Origin: Molanna angustata
Lineage: Eukaryota; Arthropoda; Insecta; Trichoptera; Molannidae
Direction: 5' to 3'
NCBI GenBank assembly: GCA_963576475.1
Contig: OY754979.1
Location: 26,665,034 to 26,729,033 of the forward strand
DNA: 64,000 bases
The position numbers were made by a program, and so were the translations under genes. This document shows positions 11,226 through 23,370 of this stretch, in pieces; position 1 is the first letter of the stretch, and each line of letters starts with the position of its first letter. The notes beneath the pieces were generated by a model. The model saw nothing but the letters and a program-made list of their open reading frames with translations. It was not told the origin of the DNA and did no database searches.

Positions 11226-11470
11226 AAACTTTATATTGAAAGAGCCGGGTAATCGAAAATACAACAGGCAACAATAACATCTCACATAGTTCAGCAATGA
11301 GGTTCACCACCCATTCTGAATGTAGTGCCTTTTTGGTGAAACGAGACTGGTGTGTGGGCATACATAGATGTGTTGTTCTCCCTTTTATAAGGCAATGCAC
11401 ACCCGGACACCTTTCGATGGTTACCCCACATTGTGGGATATGCCGTGATGGTATGTAATATAAAATGAAC
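11226..11470 (-). repeat. Dispersed repeat of unknown class, inverse of 7310-7455
   Basis: On the minus strand it reads 'cataccatcacggcatatcc', 'cacaatgtggggtaacc', 'ccttataaaag' and 'gaactatgtgagatg', paralleling the plus-strand segment beside the 7508 exon. It could be a SINE or a LINE 3' tail. Confidence 0.5.
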
Positions 11471-11919
11471 ACGCATGACGGCGGTTGCAAAAGTTCATAT
11501 CAAGATTATGAAGTATTTTTGTTTCACCTACTTAGTCAATTAAAAAAATATACAAGTTTAAATTTTCTATTTTAGAAAATTTTAATATCTAAGAATAGCG
11601 CTTTTGTTACGAGATTCTCTTGTTTTTTGTCAAAAGCAACTCCAACATATTTTCTGTTGGAAACAAAATAACATTGACAAATATTTTGAAAACGAAACAA
11701 CATGGAATTTCCAGAGTTTTGCTTTTAAAGAAATATTTAAAATATATAAATAAAAACTTTGTATTTTATCACTTTGCTAAGTGAAGAGTTCTTTGTGCCT
11801 TCCTATCCGGTTGTCCAGTGAAAGAGATTCGTTTATTTTATTGTATTATTATTTAACTTACAGGTACTTTGTCAAATATTAATTCAACAAAAACCCACTG
11901 ACTGGAAAAAAATGTATAT

Positions 11920-12180
11920 CTGACAATGTGTCCCGCCCAGTTCCGTTTAGGAGTGACGACTATCTCGACGATATCGGTTACTTTGGCCCCCTGTCTTATC
12001 CACCTATTAGTTTTTCTATATTTTAAAGATATGTTTAACAGTCTTCCCTCCATAGCTATCTGTGTCATCATGAGCTTGTGCATACACACACTTAGAGATA
12101 GAGTAATAAACACGGGATTAAGACGAATGTGTAGTACGGAAGACAACGAAGGGGATACTGGAACAAACATGTTAACATGA
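11920..12180. pseudogene. Two adjoining LINE C-terminal fragments on opposite strands
   Basis: Minus strand, about 11925-12075: a frame with AMEGRLLNISLKYRKT, GAKVTDIV and KRNWAGHIVR, the pattern of a non-LTR ORF2 tail. Plus strand, about 12080-12180: TLRDRVINTGLRRMCSTED, another such tail. Both are short and broken. Confidence 0.5.
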
Positions 12181-12261
12181 TTCAAGACAACAGACTTCCG
12201 GGTATCATGCATCAAGGAAACCTCACCAGGGCGACATCTAAAAAGATGAAGCGATGAATTT

Positions 12262-12372
12262 TATGTAATGTCTGGGCTGGAAACACTGGTTAGTTGGAAG
12301 AAATTGCCATATGGCAATAAACTCGCCACTTGCGCAGGGTGCAAGGAAGTGTTTATTATTATTATTATACAA
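12262..12372 (+). repeat. LINE 3'-UTR tail with (ATT)n
   Basis: 'cactggttagttggaagaaa', 'ttgccatatggcaataaact' and 'cgccac', ending in (ATT)n, resembles the CR1-type tail at 10650-10741 (same 'ttgcc...aataa...cgcca' plan). Confidence 0.45.
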
Positions 12373-12471
12373 AACATATACAACAATAAAAAGTAATGAA
12401 ACTTGTGCAAATAACAATAAAAAGCAATGAAACATTACCTTATAAACAACACATCAACAGAAAATCTCTTC

Positions 12472-12620
12472 TTCTTCTTCTTCTTCAATGGCACTACAGC
12501 CCATATCGAGCCTTGGCCTCCGTCAGTCTTCGCCTCCAGCTTCTCTTATCTCCTGCAGCAACTTTCCAACTGCCCGGCACTTGCAGTACTTGGGAAGCAT
12601 CCCTGAAAATCTCTTCACCA
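12472..12620 (-). pseudogene. LINE 3'-end fragment, same family as 45027-46305
   Basis: It starts with (TTC)n, the complement of the (GAA)n tail, and continues 'aatggcactacagcccatat', 'tcgcctccagcttctctt' and 'ccaactgcccggcacttgca'. This is the inverse of the last ~130 bp of the LINE ending at 46305, so it is a severely truncated copy. Confidence 0.85.
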
Positions 12621-12690
12621 CTCACAAACAAGAGCATTCTTTTTTTAAATACCTCTCTATTATTTCATTAGGCCTTCCCTTGGTTAACTT

Positions 12691-13492
12691 GGTGACAGGA
12701 AAATTATTCGAAAAACAATTATTCGAATGCTCAATTTTACGAACGGCAATTATTCGAATCACATTTTTTCGAAAAACAATTTTCCGAACACACAATTATC
12801 AGAAATTACAATTGTTCGAATTTTTATGACGTCATGTTGGTAGTATTGTGAGAGGAATAAACCATAGATTTTTATTATAATATACTAGGTGTCGTAGTTA
12901 GCAAATTTTGTATGAAACGAAGTGAGGCATTTTTTCGGGGGATTTTTGACGTTTTAGTACATCGTTTTTTCATAGAGAATAACGATTAATGTGAATTGTT
13001 TTCGGATTTATTTTTCGTAAAAACACTTTGATTATTTAGATTTAGAGAAAAGTTATTTAGGATGTGTTGAAATGTAAGGAAAACTGCAATATGTTGTCAA
13101 CCAAAACGACAGACGTGCGATATTCCATGACTCACTTTTTGCACGGAGTACTACATAGTATATTATGTATAGTAAAAATCTATGGAATAAACAACATGGC
13201 GACGCACCGCGCTGTCAAACATCAGTTATTAAAAATGTGCAAACATACGTAGGTACCCAACAATAATACAACAAGTAATAATAGTCTTCATCGAATATAT
13301 TTTACTGGCAACAAATATCTCAAAGGAGGCAACATAATGACACAAAAATTCGGTCAATTGGTTTTCCAACAAATGTTAGTTCGAATAATTTGCTTTCGGA
13401 CAATTGTCATTCTGATAACTGATTTTCGAAAAATTGCTATTCGTACAATTGCGCATTCGAACAATTGTGTTTCGAAGAATTTTCATGTAATC
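12691..13492. mobile_element. Long-TIR non-autonomous DNA element (MULE-like), copy 1
   Basis: The ends read GGTGACAGGAAAATTATTCG and, from the other side, GATTACATGAAAATTCTTCG. The imperfect inverted repeat extends about 100-130 bp on each side. Each arm is an array of 'acaattattcgaa'-like words every ~14-17 bp. Flanks ggttaactt (12682-12690) and agttaactt (13493-13501) give a 9-bp duplication with one mismatch. Nine-bp duplications with long TIRs fit Mutator-like elements, but no transposase is encoded. A second copy is at 41003-42030. Confidence 0.8.
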
Positions 13493-14654
<1,162 letters not shown>

Positions 14655-15200
14655 TACCCCTCACTACCCCGAGAGGATATAGTGGGGAGTTGAGAATTCG
14701 CATTTTTAAGGTTATTTTTTATTGCAGATCATCAACTAGTATCATGCTGAAATTTTATTCTAAAAGTTTCACCACAATTTATATATATGTGTGTGTGTGC
14801 TGTGTACTATTTGTAGTACTATGTACGGGGTGTTTATTCTACTTTATCGATCATAGACTAAAGTACTCATTTGATTTTTTTTTTTAACTTGTAAATTTGT
14901 GTATCTATTACTGGCCATTAGATTCCATTAGATTTTGAAGGATATGTGATCAGTGCTTTTCAATTTTTTTAACTGTCAAATATTTCAATGTGACCCCAAG
15001 CTCGGGAAACTTAAAATTTGTATTTTTATTTTCAAATTGGTCAAAATTCACACCACTTTCATAAAATGTCATTGAAGAATTTTCACAATAAAATATATAA
15101 ATCAAAAATAATTTAACAAACCTATTTTATGAAAATAGTGAAAACTTTCCATACAAAAATGGATACTTTGTGTAGTGACATTGTAGTGAGGAGAATTGCC
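14655..15200 (+). repeat. Family X repeat, near full-length
   Basis: 'acccctcactaccccgagag' begins it, followed by 'gatcatcaactagtatcatg', 'gtacggggtgtttattctac', 'accccaagctcgggaaactt' and 'gtagtgacattgtagtgagg'. The terminal 'caacccactcgttt' block is lost and M2-type sequence follows. Confidence 0.75.
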
Positions 15201-15234
15201 TCTTTTAAAATATCGATTTTTAAATTAGATTCGA

Positions 15235-15560
15235 TAGAATATATTTTTATTATTGCATATGCGCAAACATTGGATTTTTTTCCCTGTCGGGAGTCAAAGA
15301 TATTTTTTAACAGATTTTTTAATTATCTCAATAGAGACGAAGTTGGAATATTTATTGTAGGAGAACCGGGAAATCAAGGCACCTACAGGGCTTACGACCT
15401 GTCATCGGCTGGTTTACGTGATCACTTTATGCGCACGTAAACCAGCCGATGACAGGTCGTAAGCCCTGTAGGTGCCTTGATTTCCCGGTTCTCCTACAAT
15501 AAATATTCCAACTTCGTCTTTATTGAGATAATTAAAAAATCTGTTAAAAAATAGATTCGA
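15235..15560. repeat. M2 element in head-to-head palindrome, 120-bp arms
   Basis: 15301-15420 and 15434-15553 are reverse complements around a 13-bp spacer (atcactttatgcg), with one mismatch noticed (caatagagac versus caataaagac). The arm carries 'gacgaagttggaatatttat', 'gagaaccgggaaatcaaggc' and 'ccagccgatgacaggtcgta', which define family M2. Single-arm copies are at 36345-36742, 46466-46880 and 48857-49119. Here only one end half is present, duplicated in inverted orientation. Confidence 0.85.
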
Positions 15561-16661
15561 TAGCTTTGAGTGTTATTTAACTGCTGTAAGATTATTTATA
15601 TCGATTTATAACAACCTATAAAAAATATATTTTCAATAACGATTTACGTAGAATGTATTGTTTGCGAATTTTCCATTTTATATTTTGTATAGGAAATTTC
15701 GCCATGGCGATTTTTATATGAAAAAATAATAATATCCGTTTCGATACTAGGTATTGATTATACGGCTAACGTGATTCAAATTACAAATTTATATTATTCC
15801 CAATTCATTAGTTTCCAAACTGTTGAATGGTTGAATCAATAGCGAATTCGCGAAATCCCAAGATTGACTTAGCAGGAAATGAAAATATTTTTTTTGTATG
15901 TACATATGAAATTGAAATATTGTAAACATTTATCATTTTTTCCATTTATTGAAACGTTTTTCGTAGTTCAATGACACATCACTCTCGATTTATGGCGCTG
16001 GCTATTCACTAAATAAAATTGTGCCGTTATGCACAAGTGATTTAAAAATTCGACAGTAATTCATTGAATTTTATGTTTGCAAAATCATTTAGTATGTTAA
16101 ACAGAACATCAAAATAAATTGAAAAAATCCAATGTTTGCGTATATACAACTAAAAATATTCGATTTACATTATGCATTGTAACAATCAAGTTAACAAACC
16201 AAACATGAACCTTATAATTATATCGCAATTCAAGGGTGACATCTGTGCGAAAGCATTTTTTTAATTTTTTATTTGTAACAAAAGAAATAATATACACACT
16301 TTATACACATCAAAGTTTAACAATACAATTTTTTTTATAAAAAAGATAATTGAGAACTAGTTTGGAACGTAAACTGCTTCACTATGTTAAAAACCTGTTC
16401 TGAAGCAGCTTGTAATTATAATTATATGAGTATAAGATTTGGGTGCGCGTGTGTGTCATTGTGCATCTTAACGTAAAGCAGTTTATTTATCAGTGTCTTG
16501 TCTGTTTTTTTATCCATTTTTTAATCCCCATTTAAAGCTATTTATATTTTTAGTTTTCTTCAATTCTATTAGAAGCAAATTGAAAATAACTCCAAGGAAA
16601 TGATAAATTATTCGTCCATAAGTCGACTTGAGTCCTCGGTATCTGTATATTTGCTTGTCTA
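15561..16661. other. Non-coding intron with M2-related pieces
   Basis: About 16105-16270 shares 'gtttgcgtatatac', 'aaatattcgatttacat' and 'gggtgacatctgtgcgaaa' with the M2 copies at 36345 and 48857. The rest is AT-rich and unassigned. Confidence 0.45.
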
Positions 16662-16810
16662 GTCTGCCCCCCTAGACAACGTGTTATTTAGCTCAAGAAA
16701 AGAAACAAGACACAGTTGTCACGTGACTGGCAACTGTCACTTTCATATATTGAGTTATCTTTCTTGTTTCTTTTCTTGACCTCAAGCACACGTTGTCTAG
16801 GGGGGCTGAC
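16662..16810. repeat. Foldback (hairpin) element, ~149 bp
   Basis: The left end 'gtctgcccccctagacaacg' pairs with the right end 'cgttgtctaggggggctgac'. A second paired block, 'caagaaaagaaacaaga' and 'tcttgtttcttttcttg', lies inside. Probably a small TIR element. No clear target duplication was seen. Confidence 0.75.
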
Positions 16811-18167
16811 GTGTAGTTTGGGTCGATTGGAAGTGGTTGAGGTGTGAATAAATATAGATGCAAATGTTTTTAGCCTATACTTAGCTGTGGTATGTCTATA
16901 GGATGTCAAATTTTTTGAATAGTTCGGCTGAAGGTGTGCGAATAGGAACATTAAATATTATTTTCAAAACGTATTTTTGGTCGTTAACTATTGGACCTAT
17001 ATATTTGTTCTGTAAGTACCACCCCACCCTATAATACCATATTCTAATAATATTGATTCGTAAAGTCACCAATTGGTTTACAAACCAATTTCTTAAAAGA
17101 TGGCGTAACAAAAAAAGTTTCTTTGTTACTTCATAGATGGCGATGGTGTTCCAGCTTAATTTCATGTAAAAAGATTTTGACAAACAAAAATGATTTAAAC
17201 AATTTCTAAATTAAAGGTATTATTGTTTTAGTACCATTTACGTATATTGTTTCACAGTAGGTATTCAGATATGTATTTTTCTTAAAAATATTCAGAAATT
17301 TGAATTTAAACAACTGCGTCGTTAGTACCACATTGACAGTTTACGTAAACAACGATCCTGAAAGAGAGACGGATGAGTAAATGTGACTACTGCAGTGTGA
17401 CTACCTCGATTGTTCGAATGTTTTGGTCACATTACTACGCGTTTATACTACGCGTGTATATTGAACAAAGGTAAACAATCAATGGTTTGATGTGAAATAT
17501 TTTTTATTTTATTCAATGCATTTGTATCCCATATTATGAAGTACCTATACATTTTATCTTTCTGAACTCCTCCATACAAACTTTAATTATGTATGCCAAA
17601 GCTCACACTCCTTGCATGCAATATGCTTACAAAGGACTATATAAATATAGATTTTCAACAATTTTTATTATTACGATTCACTTTGATTTAAACCACGACC
17701 GAGTCGTTTGATACGACCGGTTTCGAGTCGACCGCTCTTTAGTCATGAATGACGTTATTGTTATCCGTCCTTGAAATTCGATTTCGAAGCGACTATTCCT
17801 CCTTAAAACGGAATACAACTTAATACAAACTTGTAAAATTGTAACAAAATATACAGCAAAATTCACTTGAAAATTGTTTATAATATGTTATTTTTTATTT
17901 ATATTTTATTCGGGACGGCAACAGCTTTTGTAATCAAATATTAACATATACGATGAACTGCTAATTAAAGCCAAAAAAAATCACAGTATGATCATTTACA
18001 AATACGAGTTACATCTAAAGAAAAATATATAGGTATCTAGAAAAAAACAGTAAACTTCCGGTTAACAGTAACAAATATAAAGATGGAGGAGGAACTTTAG
18101 GAATAGAAAAGGAAAGTGAGAGTCCACACACCTTATACATGGGGCGGATTTATTGAAAAATACCATT
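16811..18167. other. Non-coding intron with an M2-related piece
   Basis: About 17060-17145 ('atggcgtaacaaaaaaagtt', 'cttcatagatggcgatgg') parallels the inverse of 46725-46770 and 36480-36525, inside M2 full-length copies. Nothing else is supported. Confidence 0.4.
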
Positions 18168-18322
18168 TTTTTTATTTTTTTTGTGTAAAAAGCAATTACG
18201 TATAAATCATAATACATTCCTTAACCTTGTCCTATTGGTGAACGAAATTTGTCGTGGCAGGGTTCAAACTAGCAACCACTGGTTAACTAACCCATGGCGC
18301 TAACCGCTCTGCCACCACTCAT
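18168..18322 (-). mobile_element. SINE-A: tRNA-derived SINE, full copy
   Basis: Read on the minus strand: head 'gtggcagagcggttagcgcc', B-box-like 'tagtttgaaccctgcc', body 'cgttcaccaataggacaagg' and an A-rich tail, seen on the plus strand as T runs near 18170. It is the counterpart of 1907-2059. Confidence 0.8.
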
Positions 18323-19094
18323 ATATTTCTTCCAACAAAGCCAAAGGGACATAATAATATGCTACGGGAGGCAGTCGGGATTTTTTTATTTCACACTTCA
18401 ACTACCCTTGTATGTACGTACTGGAATTGTAAACTAACATTCCAACCAATTTGAGCTCTGAAATTCGCAGAATTTGTGTATCCACGATGACTATGCGTTT
18501 TAACACTGCTAGATTCGCTTGATAAAATTAATCATCATCATCATCATCACTGGCACTACAGTCCGCTTACACTGAAAAAACTGATAATCATAAATAACGT
18601 GAATTCAGCTTAAAGTATGGTGAATTCACTATAAGTACGGAGCATAGTGATATCATCAAAATTATGATGATAATACGATTTATGATGATAACGGCATATA
18701 AGATGACGTGTCACTGACTTTAGTAGGACGAGAATACATTATATGATTATGTTTCCTACTATTTATGTTTGCTTTCATCATATCTCCTATGACGTCTTAT
18801 TATATTTCCTACTTTTTTTCGGTGACGTTCTCTTATCTGCAGTGACGTCCTATTACTATAGATGACTTCCTCATATGTCCTGTGATGTCCTTTTAATGTT
18901 CCTACCATTTTTCGAGGACTTCCTCATATATCCAGTGACGTCCTATTATAAAAAATATTAAAATAGCAATATAACTTTATTTCCACTTATTTATTTTTAT
19001 TCCACAACGAGTTTCAAGAACTACCGTTCACTTCTTCAGGTGGATTTAAACTCTGATTTAATTTAATTGCCTCTAGCTCACGATTATACCAAAA
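18323..19094. other. Non-coding stretch with (ATC)n and a TGACGTCCTATTA-type motif series
   Basis: 18533-18560 is (ATC)n followed by 'actggcactacagtcc', the inverse of a LINE 3' terminus like those at 19752 and 12472. From about 18780 to 18960 the words 'tgacgtcctatta', 'tgacgttctctta' and 'gacttcctcatat' recur irregularly. No gene is supported. Confidence 0.45.
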
Positions 19095-19200
19095 TTAAAA
19101 AATTTTGTATTTCGGGAGATAGAACGAAATGGAGGAACACAGTAAGGAGAGCTGACCCCACACCACCATGTAGGATAAAAGCTATGGAGAGAGATAGTTA
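19095..19200 (+). pseudogene. LINE 3'-end fragment
   Basis: The plus frame reads GDRTKWRNTVRRADPTPP, matching the D-R-x-x-W-R-N-x-V-R-R-A-D-P pattern that ends several insect non-LTR ORF2 proteins. It is very short. Confidence 0.55.
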
Positions 19201-19751
19201 TTCTTCTAGATTTGGTGTCAGTCTAGGTCCTGGGATGAGCATGTCCGACTTCCCTCCATCTCTTTGGTGGTCTACCGTATTTTCCGTATTCCGCCTTAAA
19301 AACATACACGACAATGCCGCAAGGAGATGATTCCATATTCATTTTAAATCTACGCGCCCCACTTTGAGAAAGACCGTCCCGGAGCGAATCATCTCGTAAT
19401 TTAAATTTCATCAAAATCAAATTGAGAAAATTAATATCAAGTTAATAAGCAAAAGTGCAATTAAATCGAGACGCTTTTTTAATAATATTCATAAATATTT
19501 TACATCTCTGTCGTGGTAAATTTTACGAACTAAGCGAATATTGAATTATTTTTAATTGAACGAGTATTATTAATCCAATATTAACTACCGTCGCCATAAA
19601 ACATAGATTTATAGTTGAATGTCGCAAATTAAAATAAAGTTTTATATCGTTTGATTATCGATTATTCTGCCTGGTCAACCCAAAGAAATAAAAAATCTTT
19701 CGATTTTACATATATACGGAGTGACCCTAAATCAGGCTGATAGGGAAGCTA

Positions 19752-20150
19752 GTCATCATCAGCAATGGCGCTACAGCCCGGTGTAGGCCTTGGCCTCCTC
19801 AAGAAATTGCCTCCATCCCGCCCTGTCGACAGCAAGTCTCCTCCAATTTGTCTGTCTGATCGCTCTTATATCGCCCTCGATGTCGTCCAGCCATCTTATC
19901 CTAGGTCTCTCCCTCTGCTTCTTCTTCCTTCAGGGCAGGTGTCCAATACTCTCTTTTGGACTCGGTTATCCTCCATTCTACAAACGTGTCCGAGCCAACG
20001 TAGACGTTGTATTTTGATGTATTAGACAACGTTTGGTTCGCCATACATTATGTCTAGCTCATGGTTAAACTGGATCCTCCAAGATCCTCCTTCACAGGTA
20101 GGGCCAAATATTTTGCGAAGTTTTTTCCTTTCGAACATCAACAATGCATT
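19752..20150 (-). pseudogene. LINE ORF2 C-terminal fragment
   Basis: The minus-strand reading includes SFERKKLRKIFGPTCEGG, then RLRWLGHVCRMEDNRVQK, then GRRSRGRPRIRWLDDIEGDI and WRRLAVDRAGWRQFLEEAKA, ending near 'gggctgtagcgcc'. That is the thumb and tail of a non-LTR ORF2 like the one at 45027-46305. At least one stop interrupts it, and the RT palm is absent. Confidence 0.75.
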
Positions 20151-20337
20151 TAAGCTAGTATGCTATCAAATTAAGACCCGAATGCCCAGTCCTAGGTACC
20201 TAAATACTAACTCCTAACCTTACTGGAGTATTTAGTATTCTTAAGTTAGCAATTGCGTTGCAGAGACATCACTAACTTAATACTAAATACTACGCCAAAC
20301 TTAGGTCGAAGACGTACAATTTCACATTATTGTGTAT

Positions 20338-20985
20338 GAAGAAAAGAGAAAAGAGTTATTATTTTTATAGTGAGGTTTCATTCATTACAAATGACATTGT
20401 TATTATTTTTATAGTGAAGTTTCATACATTACAAATGCCATTGTTATTATTTCTATACTGAAGTTTCATTCATTACAAATGCCATTGTCATTATTTCTAT
20501 AGTGAAGATTCATTCATTACAAATGCCATTGTTATTATTTTTATAGTGAATTTTCATTTTTTACAACGCCATTGATATTATTTTTATAGTGATGTTTCAT
20601 TCATTACAAATGCCATTGTTATTATTTTTATAGTGAAGTTTTATTCTTTACAAACGCCTTTGTTATTATTTCTATAGTGAAGTTTCATTGATTACAAATG
20701 CCATTATTTTATAGTGAATTTTCATTCTTTACAACGCTATTGATATTATTTTTATAGTGATGTTTCATTCATTACAAATGCCATTGTTATTATTTTTATA
20801 GTAAAGTTTCATTCATTACAATTGCCATTATTTTTATAGTGAAGTTTCATTCTTTAAAAACGCGATTGTTATTATTTTTATAGTGAAGTTTCATTCTATA
20901 CAAATGCCATTAATTTTATGGTGAAGTTTCATTCATTACAAATGCCATTGTTATAATTTTTTTAGTGAAGTTTCACGAAGGATAT
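20338..20985 (+). repeat. Minisatellite, 44-bp unit, about 14-15 copies
   Basis: The unit contains 'cattgttattatttttatag', 'tgaagtttcattcattac' and 'aaatgc'. Copies differ by small substitutions and deletions. The AT-rich unit has no ORF. Confidence 0.9.
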
Positions 20986-21559
20986 ATAGATTTACAATAG
21001 TAATATAACTTTTTCATCCCAAAAGGACCATGCTCAGCAAAGTTGTTGGAGAACAACCCCTATGATTTTCTGCATGGTCCCACCACTAACATACTAAAAC
21101 AATAAAAGGTCACAAAAAAGAATGTTTAGTTTTTATATTCGTAAAAAAATACGGTGTAGAGTGCTATATGTATATCCAACTGGTGTGATCTGATAAAACA
21201 CGTTCAAACATTTGTTATCGCGCTTTTTTGTAACCCAAAAAAGAAATCTCGCGTCGTTTAGAGGCCATTATTATGGTAAATTCGTGTATTATAAGTATTT
21301 TAATGAGTTTCTTTTTTCTCGATCTCCTGAGAAACATATTGGAAAACCCACAAAAACTTCTTGAACGATTTCACAGTAAGCAAACAAAACACAATTCGGG
21401 AACAATGGGTTGGTATAGGGTGTCGGAAGATTATTATTTTTATATTGTACTTAATGTTTGTTCTTTGCTTAGAACGATGGCGTATGTTTGTATCAAAAAT
21501 ACGTGGAAATTATTTAAGTTAGAATCAATAATACCTACACAGGTATTTTTGAATGTTGA
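20986..21559. other. Non-coding intron sequence
   Basis: No recognisable element. A short hairpin-like 'ccatgctcagcaaagttgtt ... tgcatggtcc' block is seen at 21030-21090. A 108-codon open stretch at 21273-21599 looks accidental and runs into the LINE relic that follows. Confidence 0.4.
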
Positions 21560-22790
21560 GCGATCTCCATGTTGGATAAGGCAGGTTGTGTCCCACTGAC
21601 ACGTCCTCCGCGGGTGGTAGCTGCGTGCGTTCGACACTATCACGCCACAGTGACAGCCTTTGGGCTTCGGAAAGGCCAACTATACGGTCGTTCATCTCCA
21701 GGAAGCTTCTTCTAGACTTGAGTCTGAGCTATACATTGGGTGTCTAGGGTCAGTTTGCTGCTTGCTCCGTTCGACTTCTGCTGCTCTGCTGCAACACGCC
21801 GTCTGAACGTAGGGGGGGCAATGCCCACAATTGAATAGAGTTCTTTAGTGGGGGTCGGTTTTGGGAAACCAGATATTAATCTGGCTGTTTCATCAATTAC
21901 CACATCTACCCTTTTTGCGTGTGATGAGTTGTACCATACTGCAGGGCTATTCATGAAGTTGATAACAGTAAAATTAAGATCAGCTTCAGAAATTAGCATT
22001 CTTTGAAGCTAAATAACAATTATTGAAAATTTAATAGTAAACATTGATATGAACAATTTTTCGTGATAAAATGTTGAGAAAGATAAAGATTGGATTATAA
22101 TTGAGTACTGATTTATATATTTTTAAGATTAAGGCAAGCCAAGAACGCATTAAGGTGTCATGAGTAGCCCCCCTGGTGCAGCATATTCAGCAGCGGAGAA
22201 ACACAGTGCCAGTAGCGAGGTTCTTAGGACATGGGGTTAGGCTCCCCACTTTGTGCAGGTCAGCTTTCTTATGATATTATTTCTGACACATACCTTCTTC
22301 TCGACCTCTTCACAATGCCTCCTAAAAGTCAAAGATCGGTCTAGACGAACATGCACCCAAATATTTTGGTGCGTCATTGTGTTTCAGTTCCTGACCCTGC
22401 CACCATACTCTTAACTTTCTTCCCACATCCCTATTTCTGAGGTGGAAGGCACAAACTTGAGTCTTCGCTGAATTCGGCTTCAGGTGATTATCCTTGTAAA
22501 TATAGTCAAATCCTGGAGAGCTGTTGATAGTTTTCCTTCCACTTCGTCAAACTTTTTTGCTTGTGTTGCTACAGCAGTATCGTCTGCATATATGAATTGC
22601 CTTGTTTGGGGGTTTATGGGTTGGTCGTTAGTATATTATAAAGGATTTGTGCAAGCACACTACCCTGCGGAAGTCCATTTTTCTGGTTTCTCCAGCGGCT
22701 TCTTTTAGACTGAAGAGTGACGTAGAATCTTCTATTGCGTAGGAAACATTCCACGAGCTTGGTAAGCTGCTTGTATCCATTCCAATTATG
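21560..22790 (-). pseudogene. Jockey/CR1-type LINE, decayed RT and C-terminal region
   Basis: Minus-strand fragments include the RT catalytic block FIYADDTAVATQAKKFDEVE, an upstream QGSVLAQILYNIL block, and the thumb motifs VWYNSSHAKRVDVV and IVGIAPPTFRRRVAAE. The same order is seen in the copy at 8046-8818. Stops, frameshifts and a 234-bp inserted element (21942-22175) break it. It reaches further 5' than the 8046 copy, into the RT palm. Confidence 0.8.
21942..22175. mobile_element. Short TIR element (CAGGG ends) inserted in a LINE
   Basis: The left end CAGGGCTATTCATGA pairs with the right end read inward, CAGGGGGGCTACTCATGA. It interrupts the LINE reading between 'gttgtaccatac' and 'ggtgcagcatattc', which are adjacent in the related LINE near 8670. 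CAGGG ends suggest hAT, but a clean 8-bp duplication is not visible. Confidence 0.65.
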
Positions 22791-23009
22791 AATTCACACT
22801 TGAAATATTACATATATGTTATTCTTGGTACAAAAAGTATTGACAAATTAAATTTAAAAAAACTGAAATGATAGAAGAAATAACAACAAATTTACTAAGC
22901 AAAAAAGTGAGATAGACGAAAATAAATTAAATAATTATATAGAAAACAAATCATAATTAATTGAAAAATTACTGATGTATATTTTTCACAACTTCTTCTT
23001 TTGTTTCAA

Positions 23010-23370
23010 TCTTGAAGATTGGTTGGCAGCATTAAATTGATGCATCTCCTCCTCCACTCCTCTCGGTCTTCAGCGACTCTCTTCATCTCCGTGTAAGAGG
23101 TACACCGCATGTCGCGGCACACCTGTTCTAAATACTCCCGGCGGGGACGCCCTCTGCCAGTTGTACCCTCAACCATTCCCTCCAAGATGATATGTAGGAG
23201 ATCCTCGTGTCGCAACACATGGCCTATCCAATTTGCACGCCTTTTCGATATGGTGTTTGACAGGTACCTGGTTTCCTTAATTCTGCTGAGAACCTCATCA
23301 TTTGTTATATGGTTCCTCCAAGATATGCCAAGCATTCGGCGATAGGTCCACATCTCGAAGGCCTCACGTA
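23010..23370 (-). pseudogene. LINE ORF2 C-terminal fragment
   Basis: The minus-strand open frame reads WTYRRMLGISWRNHITNDEV, then KRRANWIGHVLRHEDLLHII, then GRGRPRREYLEQVCRDM. This is the tail of an insect non-LTR ORF2 (R-R-M-L-x-I-x-W and G-R-G-R-P-R motifs). There is no RT or endonuclease. Confidence 0.75.

Noticed and set aside
21273..21599. 108-codon plus frame
   Set aside because: No domain; it runs into a minus-strand LINE relic. Considered accidental.
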